A stretch of 64,000 nucleotides of DNA from Gordonia mangrovi (GCF_024734075.1 NZ_CP102850.1:1922001-1986000); one strand, 5' to 3'; positions 43,830-51,531 are shown, counted from the first letter of the stretch. The notes: generated by a model not told the origin, from the letters alone. Numbers and translations are program-made.

Positions 43830-45614
43830 TCAGATCGGTGACGAGATGTCGACGGAGTCGAGCTCCGCGGCCAGGCGCAGCGCCAGGTACTTGTTGTAGA
43901 GCCTCGCGAAACCGAGATTTCCGCCGCTGAACCAGAATCCGGGGTGGCCGGAGGGCCGCCACACACCGCGCAACTCACCCTCGTCGTCCAGGTCCCAGAC
44001 CGGTCCCACACGGTCGGCCACCTCCGCGCCGAAGATCCGTCGCGCGGTGTCACCGATACCGCGGAATCCGGTGGCGAGGATGATCACGTCGACGTCGAGG
44101 CGGCGACCATCGGTGAACCGGATACCATCGCGATCGAGCCGGTCGATCCGCGTTCGGGCCACGATGCCGATCTCACCGTCGATGATGAGCTGCGATGCCC
44201 CGACGTCGATGTAGTAGCCGCCGTTGCGGGTGAGGAACAGCATCATCGATCCGGTTCCGTCGACCCCACTGGACAATTCGAATCCGCGCTGCGTCAGACC
44301 GTGATGGATCTCGCGATCGAGGTCGGCCATCGCCGCGGTGGCCTGCTGCAGTCCGGCAGTGGTCGCCGGCGCCCGGTTGGGCATCGACGCGCCGACGAGG
44401 TCGGAGATCTCGGTGGGTGGGGACTGCTCGCTGTAGGAGGCGCTCATCATCACCGCCTCCACCGTTTCCGCCCCGACGACGAATGTCGGGCCGCGCTGTA
44501 CGAGCGTCACCTGGGCGCCGTGCTGGTGCAGGTCCTGCGCCACGTCGTGGCCGCTGTTGCCGGTGCCGATCACCGCCACCCGTTTGCCGGCCAGCGACGA
44601 GCCGTCGGAGTAGGCGCTCGAATGCAGGAGGTCCCCGGCGAAGTCATCCTGCCCGTCGAACGTCGGCACGGACGGCTCGGTGCCGCTGAGCCCCGTCGCG
44701 AGCACCACATGGCGCACCGACAGTTCTCGGTTCACGCCGTCCCGGTCGATGCGCACCTGCCAGGTCCCGGTGCTCGCATCGTAGAAACTGTCGGCGACGG
44801 TGCTCGACGTCCACACGTTGAGTTCCATGGCCCGGGAATAGATTTCGAGCCAGTCACCCATTTTGTCCTTGGGTGTGTACACCGGCCAGCCGGGCGGGAA
44901 CTTCATCAGCGGCATGTGGTCGTACCAGACCGGGTCATGCAGCACCAGCGATTCGTACCGATTCCGCCAGTTGTCGCCGACCCGCTCGTTCTTGTCGATC
45001 ACCAACGTGCGTACGCCCAGCGCGCCGAGGTAGGCGGCCAGGCCGAGACCGGAATGTCCGGCCCCGACCACCAGCACTTCCGGGTCATCGTCGACGCACT
45101 CCTGCGCTGCGTGTCGCCGCTGCGCCCACGAGGTGTCGCTCGGCGCGCCGACGCCGGACGGCCGCTGCGATCCGATCGCGAACTCCCGGCCGGCGAGAGC
45201 CTCCAGGCTGGTCAGCACCGTCGCCGCATGCCACCGGCCATCGTCGCTCCGATTGAGTCGCACGATGCCCCGGCCCCGGCCGGCCGACGTCGTGAAGTCG
45301 AAGAACGCCTGGATCGTCGGTGCGGCACCCTCGAATTCCATCAACACGGGTTCGACGTCGTCGGCGATCGTGCACCCGTCGACTCCCCGGCCCTTGCCGG
45401 CCGAGATGAGTGGCCCGATGGCCCCCGGACCACTCAGACTGCGCAGGTCCCCGGTGAAGGCGAGCAGATCACGCCACCAGGCGTCCGGCGCGAACAACGA
45501 GTCGTAGATCGTGTCGTCGCCGGCGCGGAGCGCATCTTGAAAGCCCTCGAGCCATTGCTTCACAACGGTATGCGTATCGGTCACACGGTCAACAGGATCG
45601 GTCAGGGTGGTCAT
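43830..45614 (-). CDS. SnoaL domain fused to flavin-containing monooxygenase
   Basis: About 594 residues. Residues 1-145 form a SnoaL/NTF2-like domain ([36 protein letters not shown]). The rest is an FMO/Baeyer-Villiger-type flavoprotein: FAD loop VLVVGAGHSGLGLAAYLGALG, the fingerprint-like FAGDLLHSSAYSD, NADPH loop VAVIGTGNSGHDVAQDL and the late ATGFRG. It could insert oxygen into a ketone or oxidise a heteroatom. The start is ATG 45614 or GTG 45620; no clear ribosome site separates them. Neighbours are two free SnoaL proteins, an alcohol dehydrogenase and an SDR, which would supply a ketone. Confidence 0.82.
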   Translation of the reverse strand: MTTLTDPVDRVTDTHTVVKQWLEGFQDALRAGDDTIYDSLFAPDAWWRDLLAFTGDLRSLSGPGAIGPLISAGKGRGVDGCTIADDVEPVLMEFEGAAPTIQAFFDFTTSAGRGRGIVRLNRSDDGRWHAATVLTSLEALAGREFAIGSQRPSGVGAPSDTSWAQRRHAAQECVDDDPEVLVVGAGHSGLGLAAYLGALGVRTLVIDKNERVGDNWRNRYESLVLHDPVWYDHMPLMKFPPGWPVYTPKDKMGDWLEIYSRAMELNVWTSSTVADSFYDASTGTWQVRIDRDGVNRELSVRHVVLATGLSGTEPSVPTFDGQDDFAGDLLHSSAYSDGSSLAGKRVAVIGTGNSGHDVAQDLHQHGAQVTLVQRGPTFVVGAETVEAVMMSASYSEQSPPTEISDLVGASMPNRAPATTAGLQQATAAMADLDREIHHGLTQRGFELSSGVDGTGSMMLFLTRNGGYYIDVGASQLIIDGEIGIVARTRIDRLDRDGIRFTDGRRLDVDVIILATGFRGIGDTARRIFGAEVADRVGPVWDLDDEGELRGVWRPSGHPGFWFSGGNLGFARLYNKYLALRLAAELDSVDISSPI

Positions 45615-45668
45615 GCTCACCTCACGTCAGGGGTCTGGGGGTCGACGGGTCGAAGGCGATCAACCGGA

Positions 45669-46091
45669 TCAGACGTCGAAGCCCTCCATCTGCGGCGTGG
45701 TCAGCGGCTCGATGACGCGTTCGGCGATCTTCCACCCGTCCTGGGTGCGGGCGTAGCGATCCTTGTTGAGCGCGATGGCCTTGATGGAGCCACCGTTCTT
45801 CATCTCGCCCTCGGCATAGACGTAGTTGGTGCCATGCGCGTGGTCGTCGTCGTCGAAGTCGATGATGTGGTTGGTGATGATGTGGCACTGCCCGTTCACG
45901 CCGGCGGCGTCGGCTTCGAAGAAGGCCAGCACCTCGGCCTCGCCCTCGAATCGCTTCAACCCGACCGCGGTGGCATCCCACACGCAGTCGGAGGTGAACG
46001 CGGATGCCGCTTCCTTCGGGTCGTGCAGATCGAGGCCGCGGGCATAGGTGTGAGTGGCCCTGATGATGTCGTTGATGTCGTCTGCGCGCAT
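45669..46091 (-). CDS. SnoaL-like (NTF2-fold) protein
   Basis: 140 residues. IIRATHTYARGLDLHDPKEAASAFTSDCVWDATAVG, a middle HIITNHIIDFDDDDHAHGTNYVYAEG, and the end YARTQDGWKIAERVIEPL make a complete SnoaL cone with several acidic residues. The ATG at 46091 begins MRADDIN; the open frame beyond it is a shadow of the next gene. It lies in one run with another SnoaL gene 13 bp upstream and the SnoaL-FMO fusion downstream. No activity can be named. Confidence 0.82.
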   Translation of the reverse strand: MRADDINDIIRATHTYARGLDLHDPKEAASAFTSDCVWDATAVGLKRFEGEAEVLAFFEADAAGVNGQCHIITNHIIDFDDDDHAHGTNYVYAEGEMKNGGSIKAIALNKDRYARTQDGWKIAERVIEPLTTPQMEGFDV

Positions 46092-46104
46092 GATGGTGCT
46101 CCTG

Positions 46105-46659
46105 TCAGGTTTCTCGATAGGTGTTCCAGGTGGACGCCGACTCGGGGTAGTCGGCGTGTTGGTATCGGTTCTGCGGCCAGCGGATTCGTTTGGTGTCGCC
46201 GAATGCGGTGGCCATCGATTCGATGGGGACCGCGTACATGAATCGCACGTGACGCTCGGCAAAGCGCCAGACGCCGTCGTGGCGGACATAACGATCGCGG
46301 TAGCGGTAGGCGGTCAGCATCAGGGTGTCGCGAAACGCGAGCTCCGCGTGACCGGTGGCGCGTCCGACGGCGTGCTCGGTGTCCTTGATCTCGATCAGAT
46401 GGATCTCCGGGGTGTGCAACATGGTGGTGAAGCGGCTCATGCTGGCGACAAAGGACTTGCGGATCTCGTCGTGGCCGGCGGCCACTTCGCCTGACACATC
46501 GAAGATCCCGTCTTCGGTGAACATGCCGACCACGGTGTCGATGTCGTGGTCGTCGACGGCCCAGGCGTACGCCATGGCCAGATCGCGAATCTGATCCTTG
46601 GCGACGAGGCCCGTCAACCGATCATCGACACCGTGGTCCGGCAACGCGTCAGAGGTCAT
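46105..46659 (-). CDS. SnoaL-like (NTF2-fold) protein
   Basis: 184 residues, the intact counterpart of the split gene at 32231-32754. IRDLAMAYAWAVDDHDIDTVVGMFTEDGIFDVSG and AYRYRDRYVRHDGVWRFAERHVRFMYAVPIESM, with a shared C-terminal tail RIRWPQNRYQHADYPESASTWNTYR. Several members of this type are annotated as gamma-BHC dehydrochlorinase- or dehydratase-like, but the role here is open. It overlaps the alcohol dehydrogenase gene by 11 bp. Confidence 0.82.
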   Translation of the reverse strand: MTSDALPDHGVDDRLTGLVAKDQIRDLAMAYAWAVDDHDIDTVVGMFTEDGIFDVSGEVAAGHDEIRKSFVASMSRFTTMLHTPEIHLIEIKDTEHAVGRATGHAELAFRDTLMLTAYRYRDRYVRHDGVWRFAERHVRFMYAVPIESMATAFGDTKRIRWPQNRYQHADYPESASTWNTYRET

Positions 46660-47770
46660 ACATGATGACGCCGCGGATGTTCTTGCCCTCCCGCATATCC
46701 GCGACGGCCTCGTTGATCTGCTCGAGTTCGTAGGTCTTGGTGACCAGTTCGTCGAGCTTGAACTCGCCGCGGCGGTACATGTCGGCGATCAGCGGGATGT
46801 CGCGACGCGCGGTGGTAGTGCCGTACAGCGTGCCCTGCAGCCGCTTTCCGCTCATCGCGAAGGTGAACAGGTCGAACGGGACGTCGCGCTGGGTGACCGG
46901 CGCCGCCGACGTCAGCACCAAGGTGCCGCCACGACGGACCATCTCCTGCGCCGGATTCAGCAGGTGACCGTAGGCGATGTCGACGGTGATGATGACCTTG
47001 TCGGCGCCCTGACCGTTGGACAGCCCGGCAACCAGATCCGCTGCCTGCTCGTAGTTCTCGACGGTGTGGGTGGCGCCGAAGATCTTGGCCTGGTCCCGTT
47101 TGAACGACACCGGGTCGATGGCGATGATGTTCTTCGCACCCTTGTGCCGGGCGCCCTGCACGGCATTCATGCCGACGCCGCCGGTGCCGACGATCACCAC
47201 CGTCTCCCCCAGTTCCACCTCGGCGGCATAGACCGACGAACCCCAACCGGTCGGGACGCCGCAGCCGATGAGCGCGGCCTTGTCCAGCGGGATGTCCTTG
47301 TCGATCTTCACGCACGAGTCGATGTTGACCACCGCATAAGGCGAGAAGGTGCCGAGGAAGGAGAACGGTCCGACGCCCTGGCCGCGGGCGTGCACGCGGT
47401 GGGTTCCGTCGGGTGCGAACCCGGCCAACACCCCGGCGCCCATCTCACACATGTTCGATCGGCCGATGGTGCACATCGCGCAGTGCCCGCACGACGGCAG
47501 GAACGACAGCACCACGTGATCGCCGACCTCGAATCCGGTGACATCCGGTCCGAGTTCCTCGATGATGCCGGCGCCCTCGTGGCCCCCGATGATGGGCGCC
47601 CAGTCCAGCGGGATGTCGCCGGTGTCGACGTGATCGTCGCTGTGGCAGATTCCGGACGCGGCCAGCTTGACGCGGACCTCACGCGACTTGGGTGGATCGA
47701 TCTCGATCTCCTCGACACTCCAGCCGGAGCGAGTTCCGGGCTCCCAGAGCAGTGCGCCAATGGTTTTCAT
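46649..47770 (-). CDS. NDMA-dependent-type alcohol dehydrogenase (mycofactocin-associated, Zn)
   Basis: 373 residues. Zinc MDR family: catalytic site GICHSDDHVDTGD and GGHEGAG, structural-zinc cysteines in CGHCAMCTIGRSNMC, and the cofactor loop VVIVGTGGVGMNAVQGARHKGA. Stretches such as ARGQGVGPFSFLGTFSPYAVV and VDPVSFKRDQAKIFGATHT are typical of the nicotinoprotein (NDMA-dependent) alcohol dehydrogenases that are linked to mycofactocin. It would oxidise a primary alcohol with bound NAD. It starts a minus-strand run that includes two SnoaL genes, the SnoaL-FMO fusion and an SDR, and faces an MFS transporter across an operator-like palindrome. Confidence 0.87.
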   Translation of the reverse strand: MKTIGALLWEPGTRSGWSVEEIEIDPPKSREVRVKLAASGICHSDDHVDTGDIPLDWAPIIGGHEGAGIIEELGPDVTGFEVGDHVVLSFLPSCGHCAMCTIGRSNMCEMGAGVLAGFAPDGTHRVHARGQGVGPFSFLGTFSPYAVVNIDSCVKIDKDIPLDKAALIGCGVPTGWGSSVYAAEVELGETVVIVGTGGVGMNAVQGARHKGAKNIIAIDPVSFKRDQAKIFGATHTVENYEQAADLVAGLSNGQGADKVIITVDIAYGHLLNPAQEMVRRGGTLVLTSAAPVTQRDVPFDLFTFAMSGKRLQGTLYGTTTARRDIPLIADMYRRGEFKLDELVTKTYELEQINEAVADMREGKNIRGVIMYDL

Positions 47771-47863
47771 GATTCTCCTTCGTACGGTCCCAACCGGCAC
47801 GGGCGATTGATCACCTATGAGCTGCGCTACGGCAGTCACTGGTCGGTGATGCAAATCACGATA

Positions 47864-47877
47864 ACCATTATCATGGT
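47864..47877. promoter_or_regulatory. Operator-like palindrome ACCAT-N4-ATGGT
   Basis: ACCATTATCATGGT within ATAACCATTATCATGG in the gap between the divergent alcohol dehydrogenase and MFS genes. The 13 bases ATAACCATTATCA are repeated exactly at 52706-52718. Confidence 0.6.
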
Positions 47878-47916
47878 ATTTGTATAGTGCTTCGGCCATG
47901 AAAAGAGAGGACGGGC

Positions 47917-49140
47917 GTGACGGAGACCCTCACGGCACTGCGCTCTCAACGCGAGCGCACCATCCGAACCCGCTGTGGAATAGCCGCATCCGTCGCGTTC
48001 AGCGTCCTCGTTGTCGGCTCCAACATCCCCGCGCCGCTCCTGCCGCTGTATCGAGACGACCTGCAGTTGAGCACCTTCGTCGTGACCGCGCTGTTCGCGG
48101 CCTACCTGGTGGCGCTGGTGGCGACGTTCAGCACCGTGGCTGCCACGTCGGTGACGAGACGGGCCCGGGTCGTCCTGCCGCTCGCACTCGTGATCGGCGC
48201 GACCGCCGACGTCTCGTTCTGGATCGGCCAAGATGACGTGCGATGGCTGTTCGTCGGACGCCTGCTGACCGGTGTGGCGGTGGGACTCGGCACCGGGACC
48301 ACCGCCACCATCGCGGTGGCCATGCGCGGGGAACGCGGCCGCGCGATCGCCGCCACCGGAACCCTGGCCGGGTCCTTCCTCGGCCTGGCCGGGGCCGCGG
48401 TCATCGCACAGTTCCTGCCGGGACCGACCACCACCGTGTACTGGATGCACATCGCGTTGCTGAGCGGGGCCGGCGTCGTCCTGGTGCTGACGCTGCGCTC
48501 GGCACGCACCATTCTCGCCACGGAACTGCGACGGAGTCCGGTACCCGAGGTCGCGGATGCCCCGAACGTCGACGAACCGCCTGTGATCGCCCCGGCCGGT
48601 CGTCGGCTGCGCTGGGCCGGTTACGGTCTGGGCATCGCCGGCTGGGCCATCGGCGGCATCGTGGTGGGTTTGTTGCCGACTGTGATCACCGACCAGATGT
48701 CGTCACCGTCGATCGTCGTGACCACCCTGGGCCCGATCGTGCTGCTCGGCGCGGCATGCCTGAGCCCCTACCTGTTCCGGTCGATGCGACCCGAGGTGGC
48801 GGTCGCGATCATCGGACTCGCCGCGGTGATGTGTCTGATCGGTGTCTGGCTCGCCAATCTGCCGACCATCCTGGCGTGCTGCATGATCTGGGGCATCGGC
48901 CAGGGCTTCGCCTATGCGTACGGCCTGCGCATCGTCACCGCCGGGCTGCTGCCAACCGACCAGGGGCGTGTGGCGTCACGCTATGCGTCCATCTGCTACG
49001 GATTCACCGGCGTGCTGTCGGTCGCCACCGGCGCAGCCGCCACCGCATGGGGAACGATGGGCGGGATGTTCCTGATGGCGGGGGTGTTTGTCGCGCTGTG
49101 CGGGGGTGTCGCCGTTCTCGGATACCGGCGGTGGCCGTAG
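47917..49140 (+). CDS. MFS transporter
   Basis: 407 residues with about 12 hydrophobic segments. The N-terminal half has NIPAPLLPLYRDDLQLSTFVVTALFAAYLVALV and the loop VTRRARVVLPLAL; a second characteristic stretch is FVGRLLTGVAVGLGTGTTATIAVAMRGERGRAIAATGTLAG. It is a major-facilitator protein that could import the substrate or export intermediates. It starts with GTG at 47917 after GAGAGGA. It is divergent to the alcohol dehydrogenase. Its end lies 68 bp before the IS110 element, and no other gene is affected. Confidence 0.83.
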   Translation: MTETLTALRSQRERTIRTRCGIAASVAFSVLVVGSNIPAPLLPLYRDDLQLSTFVVTALFAAYLVALVATFSTVAATSVTRRARVVLPLALVIGATADVSFWIGQDDVRWLFVGRLLTGVAVGLGTGTTATIAVAMRGERGRAIAATGTLAGSFLGLAGAAVIAQFLPGPTTTVYWMHIALLSGAGVVLVLTLRSARTILATELRRSPVPEVADAPNVDEPPVIAPAGRRLRWAGYGLGIAGWAIGGIVVGLLPTVITDQMSSPSIVVTTLGPIVLLGAACLSPYLFRSMRPEVAVAIIGLAAVMCLIGVWLANLPTILACCMIWGIGQGFAYAYGLRIVTAGLLPTDQGRVASRYASICYGFTGVLSVATGAAATAWGTMGGMFLMAGVFVALCGGVAVLGYRRWP

Positions 49141-49171
49141 AGCGGGTGAGTTCGAGGTTGCGGCGGGGGGT

Positions 49172-49208
49172 GATCTCGATACGGTCTCCGCTAGCGCTCC
49201 GACCTACT
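49172..49208. repeat. Left half of the dispersed repeat interrupted by IS110
   Basis: The half starts GATCTCGATACGG and ends CCGACCTACT. The repeat continues on the other side of the element as CGATCACGG from 50740. Removing the element rejoins CTACT and CGATC, as in the intact copy at 25572-25617 (read on its complement). Confidence 0.75.
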
Positions 49209-49217
49209 AATGGGAGC

Positions 49218-49440
49218 TACTGGGTCTGGTCGTGAGTTTGGGTCAGACTTGGTGTTGGTGGCTGCTGCTGGGTGAGCACTCGTGCCTACGGAACCGTTGA
49301 TGGCGAGTTCTGGATCGAGACCGTGCCCCTGGTGGTCGGCCAAGAGGGTGTGATTGCTGCTGGGATGTCGTGCCGGCTCCGATGTGGTTTCGGGGTGTGA
49401 GCACTGAACCATTAGTTCGCGAGGGTCCTCCGGCCAGCTG
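49218..49440 (+). ncRNA. Candidate IS110 bridge RNA
   Basis: The left non-coding end folds into a 5' hairpin (GTCTG 49224-49228 with CAGAC 49244-49248) and two loops. Loop 1 is closed by GCAC/GTGC (49276-49279, 49323-49326). On its 5' side GCCTAC (49284-49289) can pair with the left target ACCTAC with one G-T wobble, and on its 3' side GATCGAG (49313-49319) is the complement of the right target CTCGATC; a GAAC/GTTC stem separates them. Loop 2 is closed by 49338-49347 with 49427-49435. Its 5' side GGGATGTC (49362-49369) equals the right end of the element, and its 3' side CCATTAG (49409-49415) is the complement of CTAATGG at the left end; a GTGC/GCAC stem separates them. The order target loop, then donor loop, matches known bridge RNAs. 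Ends are estimates. Confidence 0.7.
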
Positions 49441-49487
49441 CCGTGTTGAACAATCGACGGCTTGGTAGCTGTGAGGAGGCACCGGCA

Positions 49488-50717
49488 GTGGCAGTGTTGT
49501 TCGTCGGGGATGATTGGGCCGAAGACCACCACGATGTCGAGTTTCAAGACGAGCGTGGGCAGGTGTTGCGGCGGGCGCGGTTGCCTGAGGGGATCGCCGG
49601 GATCGAGAGGTTCGGGGAGATCGCGGCGACCTTCCTCGACGAGGGCGATCAGCCTGACCAGGTGCTGGTGTGTATCGAGATCGATCGCGGTCCGTGGGTC
49701 AACGCGTTGATCGCTGCGGGGTATCGGGTATTTGGAGTCGATCCCAAACAGGCCCATCGCTACCGCGAGATCGTGGTCAGTTCGGGCGCCAAGAGCGACA
49801 AGGGTGATGCGCATGCGCTGGCCGAGATGCTGCGGAGTCGTCGCCACCAGTTGCGGGAAAGTGGTGGGGACTCCGAGATCGCGGACGCGGTCAAGGTGGT
49901 GGCCCGCGCGCATCAGACGATGATCTGGGAACGCACGCGCCACATGCTGCGGGTGCGTGCGGCGCTGCGCGAGTACTTCCCGGCGATCCTGCTGGTGTGT
50001 TCGGCGTTGGATCTGGAATTGACGAGCCGGCCGATCCTGGGCTTGCTGACCAAGGCGCCGACCCCGGCGCGGGCGGCGAAGCTGACCAAAAGCCAGATCC
50101 TGCCCCTCCTCAAGGGTCGCCGCAACAAAGACACCAAAGCTGTTGAGATACAACAGATCCTACGCGGACAGCACCTCGGCCAACCTGATCGGGTCACCGA
50201 CGCCTACGCGGCCTCGGTGCGCGCCTCGGTGGCGGTGCTGGGTGTGGTGATCGAGCAGATCGACGAGCTCGCCGGCGAGGTCGATGCCCATTTTTCCCAG
50301 CACCCGGACCATGAGATCTACCTCAGCCAGCCCGGCATGGGGCCGACCGTGGGACCCCGGGTGCTCGCCGAGTTCGGGGACGACCCGTTACGTTTCCGCA
50401 ACAGCAAAGCCCGCCGCAACGCGGCGGGCACCAGCCCCATCACGAAACAGTCGGGCAAATCGCGGATCGTCTCCGCCCGCTACGTCCACAACGACCGACT
50501 CGTCGACGCCCTGATGGCCCAGGCCCACGGAGCCTTCATGCACGACGACGGCGCCCGCGCCTACTACCGCAAACAACGAGCCCGAGACGTCGACCACAAC
50601 GCCGCGCTACGCCAACTCGCCAACCGCCTCGTCGGCATACTCCATGGCTGCCTGGCCCGCGGTATCCCCTACGACCCCGCCACCGCATGGAAGGACCAAA
50701 CCCCCGCCGCGGCTTGA
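49488..50717 (+). CDS. IS110-family transposase (DEDD recombinase)
   Basis: 409 residues. The N-terminal RuvC-like domain has LFVGDDWAEDHHDV (first Asp), CIEIDRGPW (Glu) and GAKSDKGDAHALAEML (two Asp), the DEDD set of IS110 enzymes. The C-terminal Tnp_20-type domain has SQPGMGPTVGPRVLAEFGDD and AGTSPITKQSGKSRI, where Ser is the proposed nucleophile. The GTG at 49488 follows GAGGAGG at 49472-49478. The gene is intact, so the element may be active. In this family the transposase works with an RNA encoded in the non-coding end of the same element. Confidence 0.93.
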   Translation: MAVLFVGDDWAEDHHDVEFQDERGQVLRRARLPEGIAGIERFGEIAATFLDEGDQPDQVLVCIEIDRGPWVNALIAAGYRVFGVDPKQAHRYREIVVSSGAKSDKGDAHALAEMLRSRRHQLRESGGDSEIADAVKVVARAHQTMIWERTRHMLRVRAALREYFPAILLVCSALDLELTSRPILGLLTKAPTPARAAKLTKSQILPLLKGRRNKDTKAVEIQQILRGQHLGQPDRVTDAYAASVRASVAVLGVVIEQIDELAGEVDAHFSQHPDHEIYLSQPGMGPTVGPRVLAEFGDDPLRFRNSKARRNAAGTSPITKQSGKSRIVSARYVHNDRLVDALMAQAHGAFMHDDGARAYYRKQRARDVDHNAALRQLANRLVGILHGCLARGIPYDPATAWKDQTPAAA

Positions 50718-50719
50718 CA
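50714..50719 (+). promoter_or_regulatory. -35 box of a promoter formed only in the circular element
   Basis: TTGACA lies in the right end, 20 nt from the element end. If the ends are joined it is followed by exactly 17 nt and TCTAAT, made of T from the right end, the CT core and AAT of the left end. This gives a good sigma-70-type promoter that reads into the bridge RNA about 7 nt before its 5' hairpin. Confidence 0.65.
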
Positions 50720-50763
50720 TCAAACCTTCAGGGATGTCTCGATCACGGCAGATGCGGCCGTGC

Positions 50764-51531
50764 TCACTCGGGTTCGGGGAACTGCGCGCGCCGTTTCTCG
50801 AGGAATGCGGTCGCACCTTCGATCATGTCGGGGCTGCCGACGGCCTGCACGAGCATGCCCAGACCGGAGGCGAAGTTGTCGCGTGCGGAGTTCCACCACA
50901 GGTTCGAGCTGACCTTGGTGATCTCGAGGTAGCGAGGGCTGAGTGCCTCGAGTTCGGCGCACATGTCCTGCACGGTCGTGACGAGCTGGTCGTCGTCGAC
51001 CACCTCGTTGACCAGCCCCATCTCGCGCGCCCGCTCGGCCGGATACCGACGGCACAGCATCGAGAGTTCCTTGGCCCGCTTCTCGCCGATCTGGATACCC
51101 ATTACGTTGGTCGCGCCGGTCACGGGTGCAGACCCGACTCGGGGGCCGGTCTGGCCGAAGGTGGCCGACCGCGCCGCCACCGCCAGATCGCAGGCGACCA
51201 CCAGTTCGTTGCCGCCGCCGGCCGCGGCGCCATTGACCGCGGCGATCACCGGACGCGGGCACGACCGGATCGAGTCGAACAGACGCAGCGACGCGCGATA
51301 CAGACCCCGCATCTCCTTGGTGGTGGGAGTGCTCAGGTTCGCCAATGATCCGCCGGCACAGAAGCTGTCGCCCGATCCGGTGATCACCACGCTGCGGTAA
51401 CCCGCGGCACCGTCGAGCGCGTCGGCGATGTCGGCCGCCATGTCGGCGTCATAGGCGTTCTTGCGTTCGGGTCGGTTCAGGGTGATCCACAGGGTGGAAC
51501 CGTCTTCTTTGACGAGCACATCCGAGGACAT
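50764..51531 (-). CDS. Crotonase-family hydrolase, MenB/BadI-like
   Basis: 255 residues. The oxyanion segments are GSGDSFCAGGSLANL and AAVNGAAAGGGNELVVACDLAVAA. The following part, FGQTGPRVGSAPVTGATNVMGIQIGEKRAKELSMLCRRYPAERAREMGLVNEVV, is the pattern of naphthoyl-CoA synthase (MenB) and of 2-ketocyclohexanecarboxyl-CoA hydrolase (BadI), which form or open a ring by a (retro-)Dieckmann reaction. A ring-opening hydrolase would fit an alicyclic substrate. The start at 51531 has GGAGAAG upstream. It faces the FadR-type regulator across a palindrome. The IS110 element sits 24 bp from its stop. Confidence 0.8.
   Translation of the reverse strand: MSSDVLVKEDGSTLWITLNRPERKNAYDADMAADIADALDGAAGYRSVVITGSGDSFCAGGSLANLSTPTTKEMRGLYRASLRLFDSIRSCPRPVIAAVNGAAAGGGNELVVACDLAVAARSATFGQTGPRVGSAPVTGATNVMGIQIGEKRAKELSMLCRRYPAERAREMGLVNEVVDDDQLVTTVQDMCAELEALSPRYLEITKVSSNLWWNSARDNFASGLGMLVQAVGSPDMIEGATAFLEKRRAQFPEPE

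Larger units (their letters stand above)
49209..50739 (+). mobile_element. IS110-family insertion sequence, about 1531 bp
   Basis: Boundaries are read from the interrupted dispersed repeat. The target CCGACCTACT/CGATCACGG is split at a CT core (49207-49208), and CT is found again at the right end (50738-50739). The left end is AATGGGAGC... and the right end ...CAGGGATGTCT. There are no terminal inverted repeats, as usual for IS110. The element has a 279-nt left non-coding end with a candidate bridge RNA, one DEDD transposase gene (49488-50717) and a right end of only 22 nt that carries TTGACA. This is the layout of IS110-group elements such as IS621. Confidence 0.8.
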
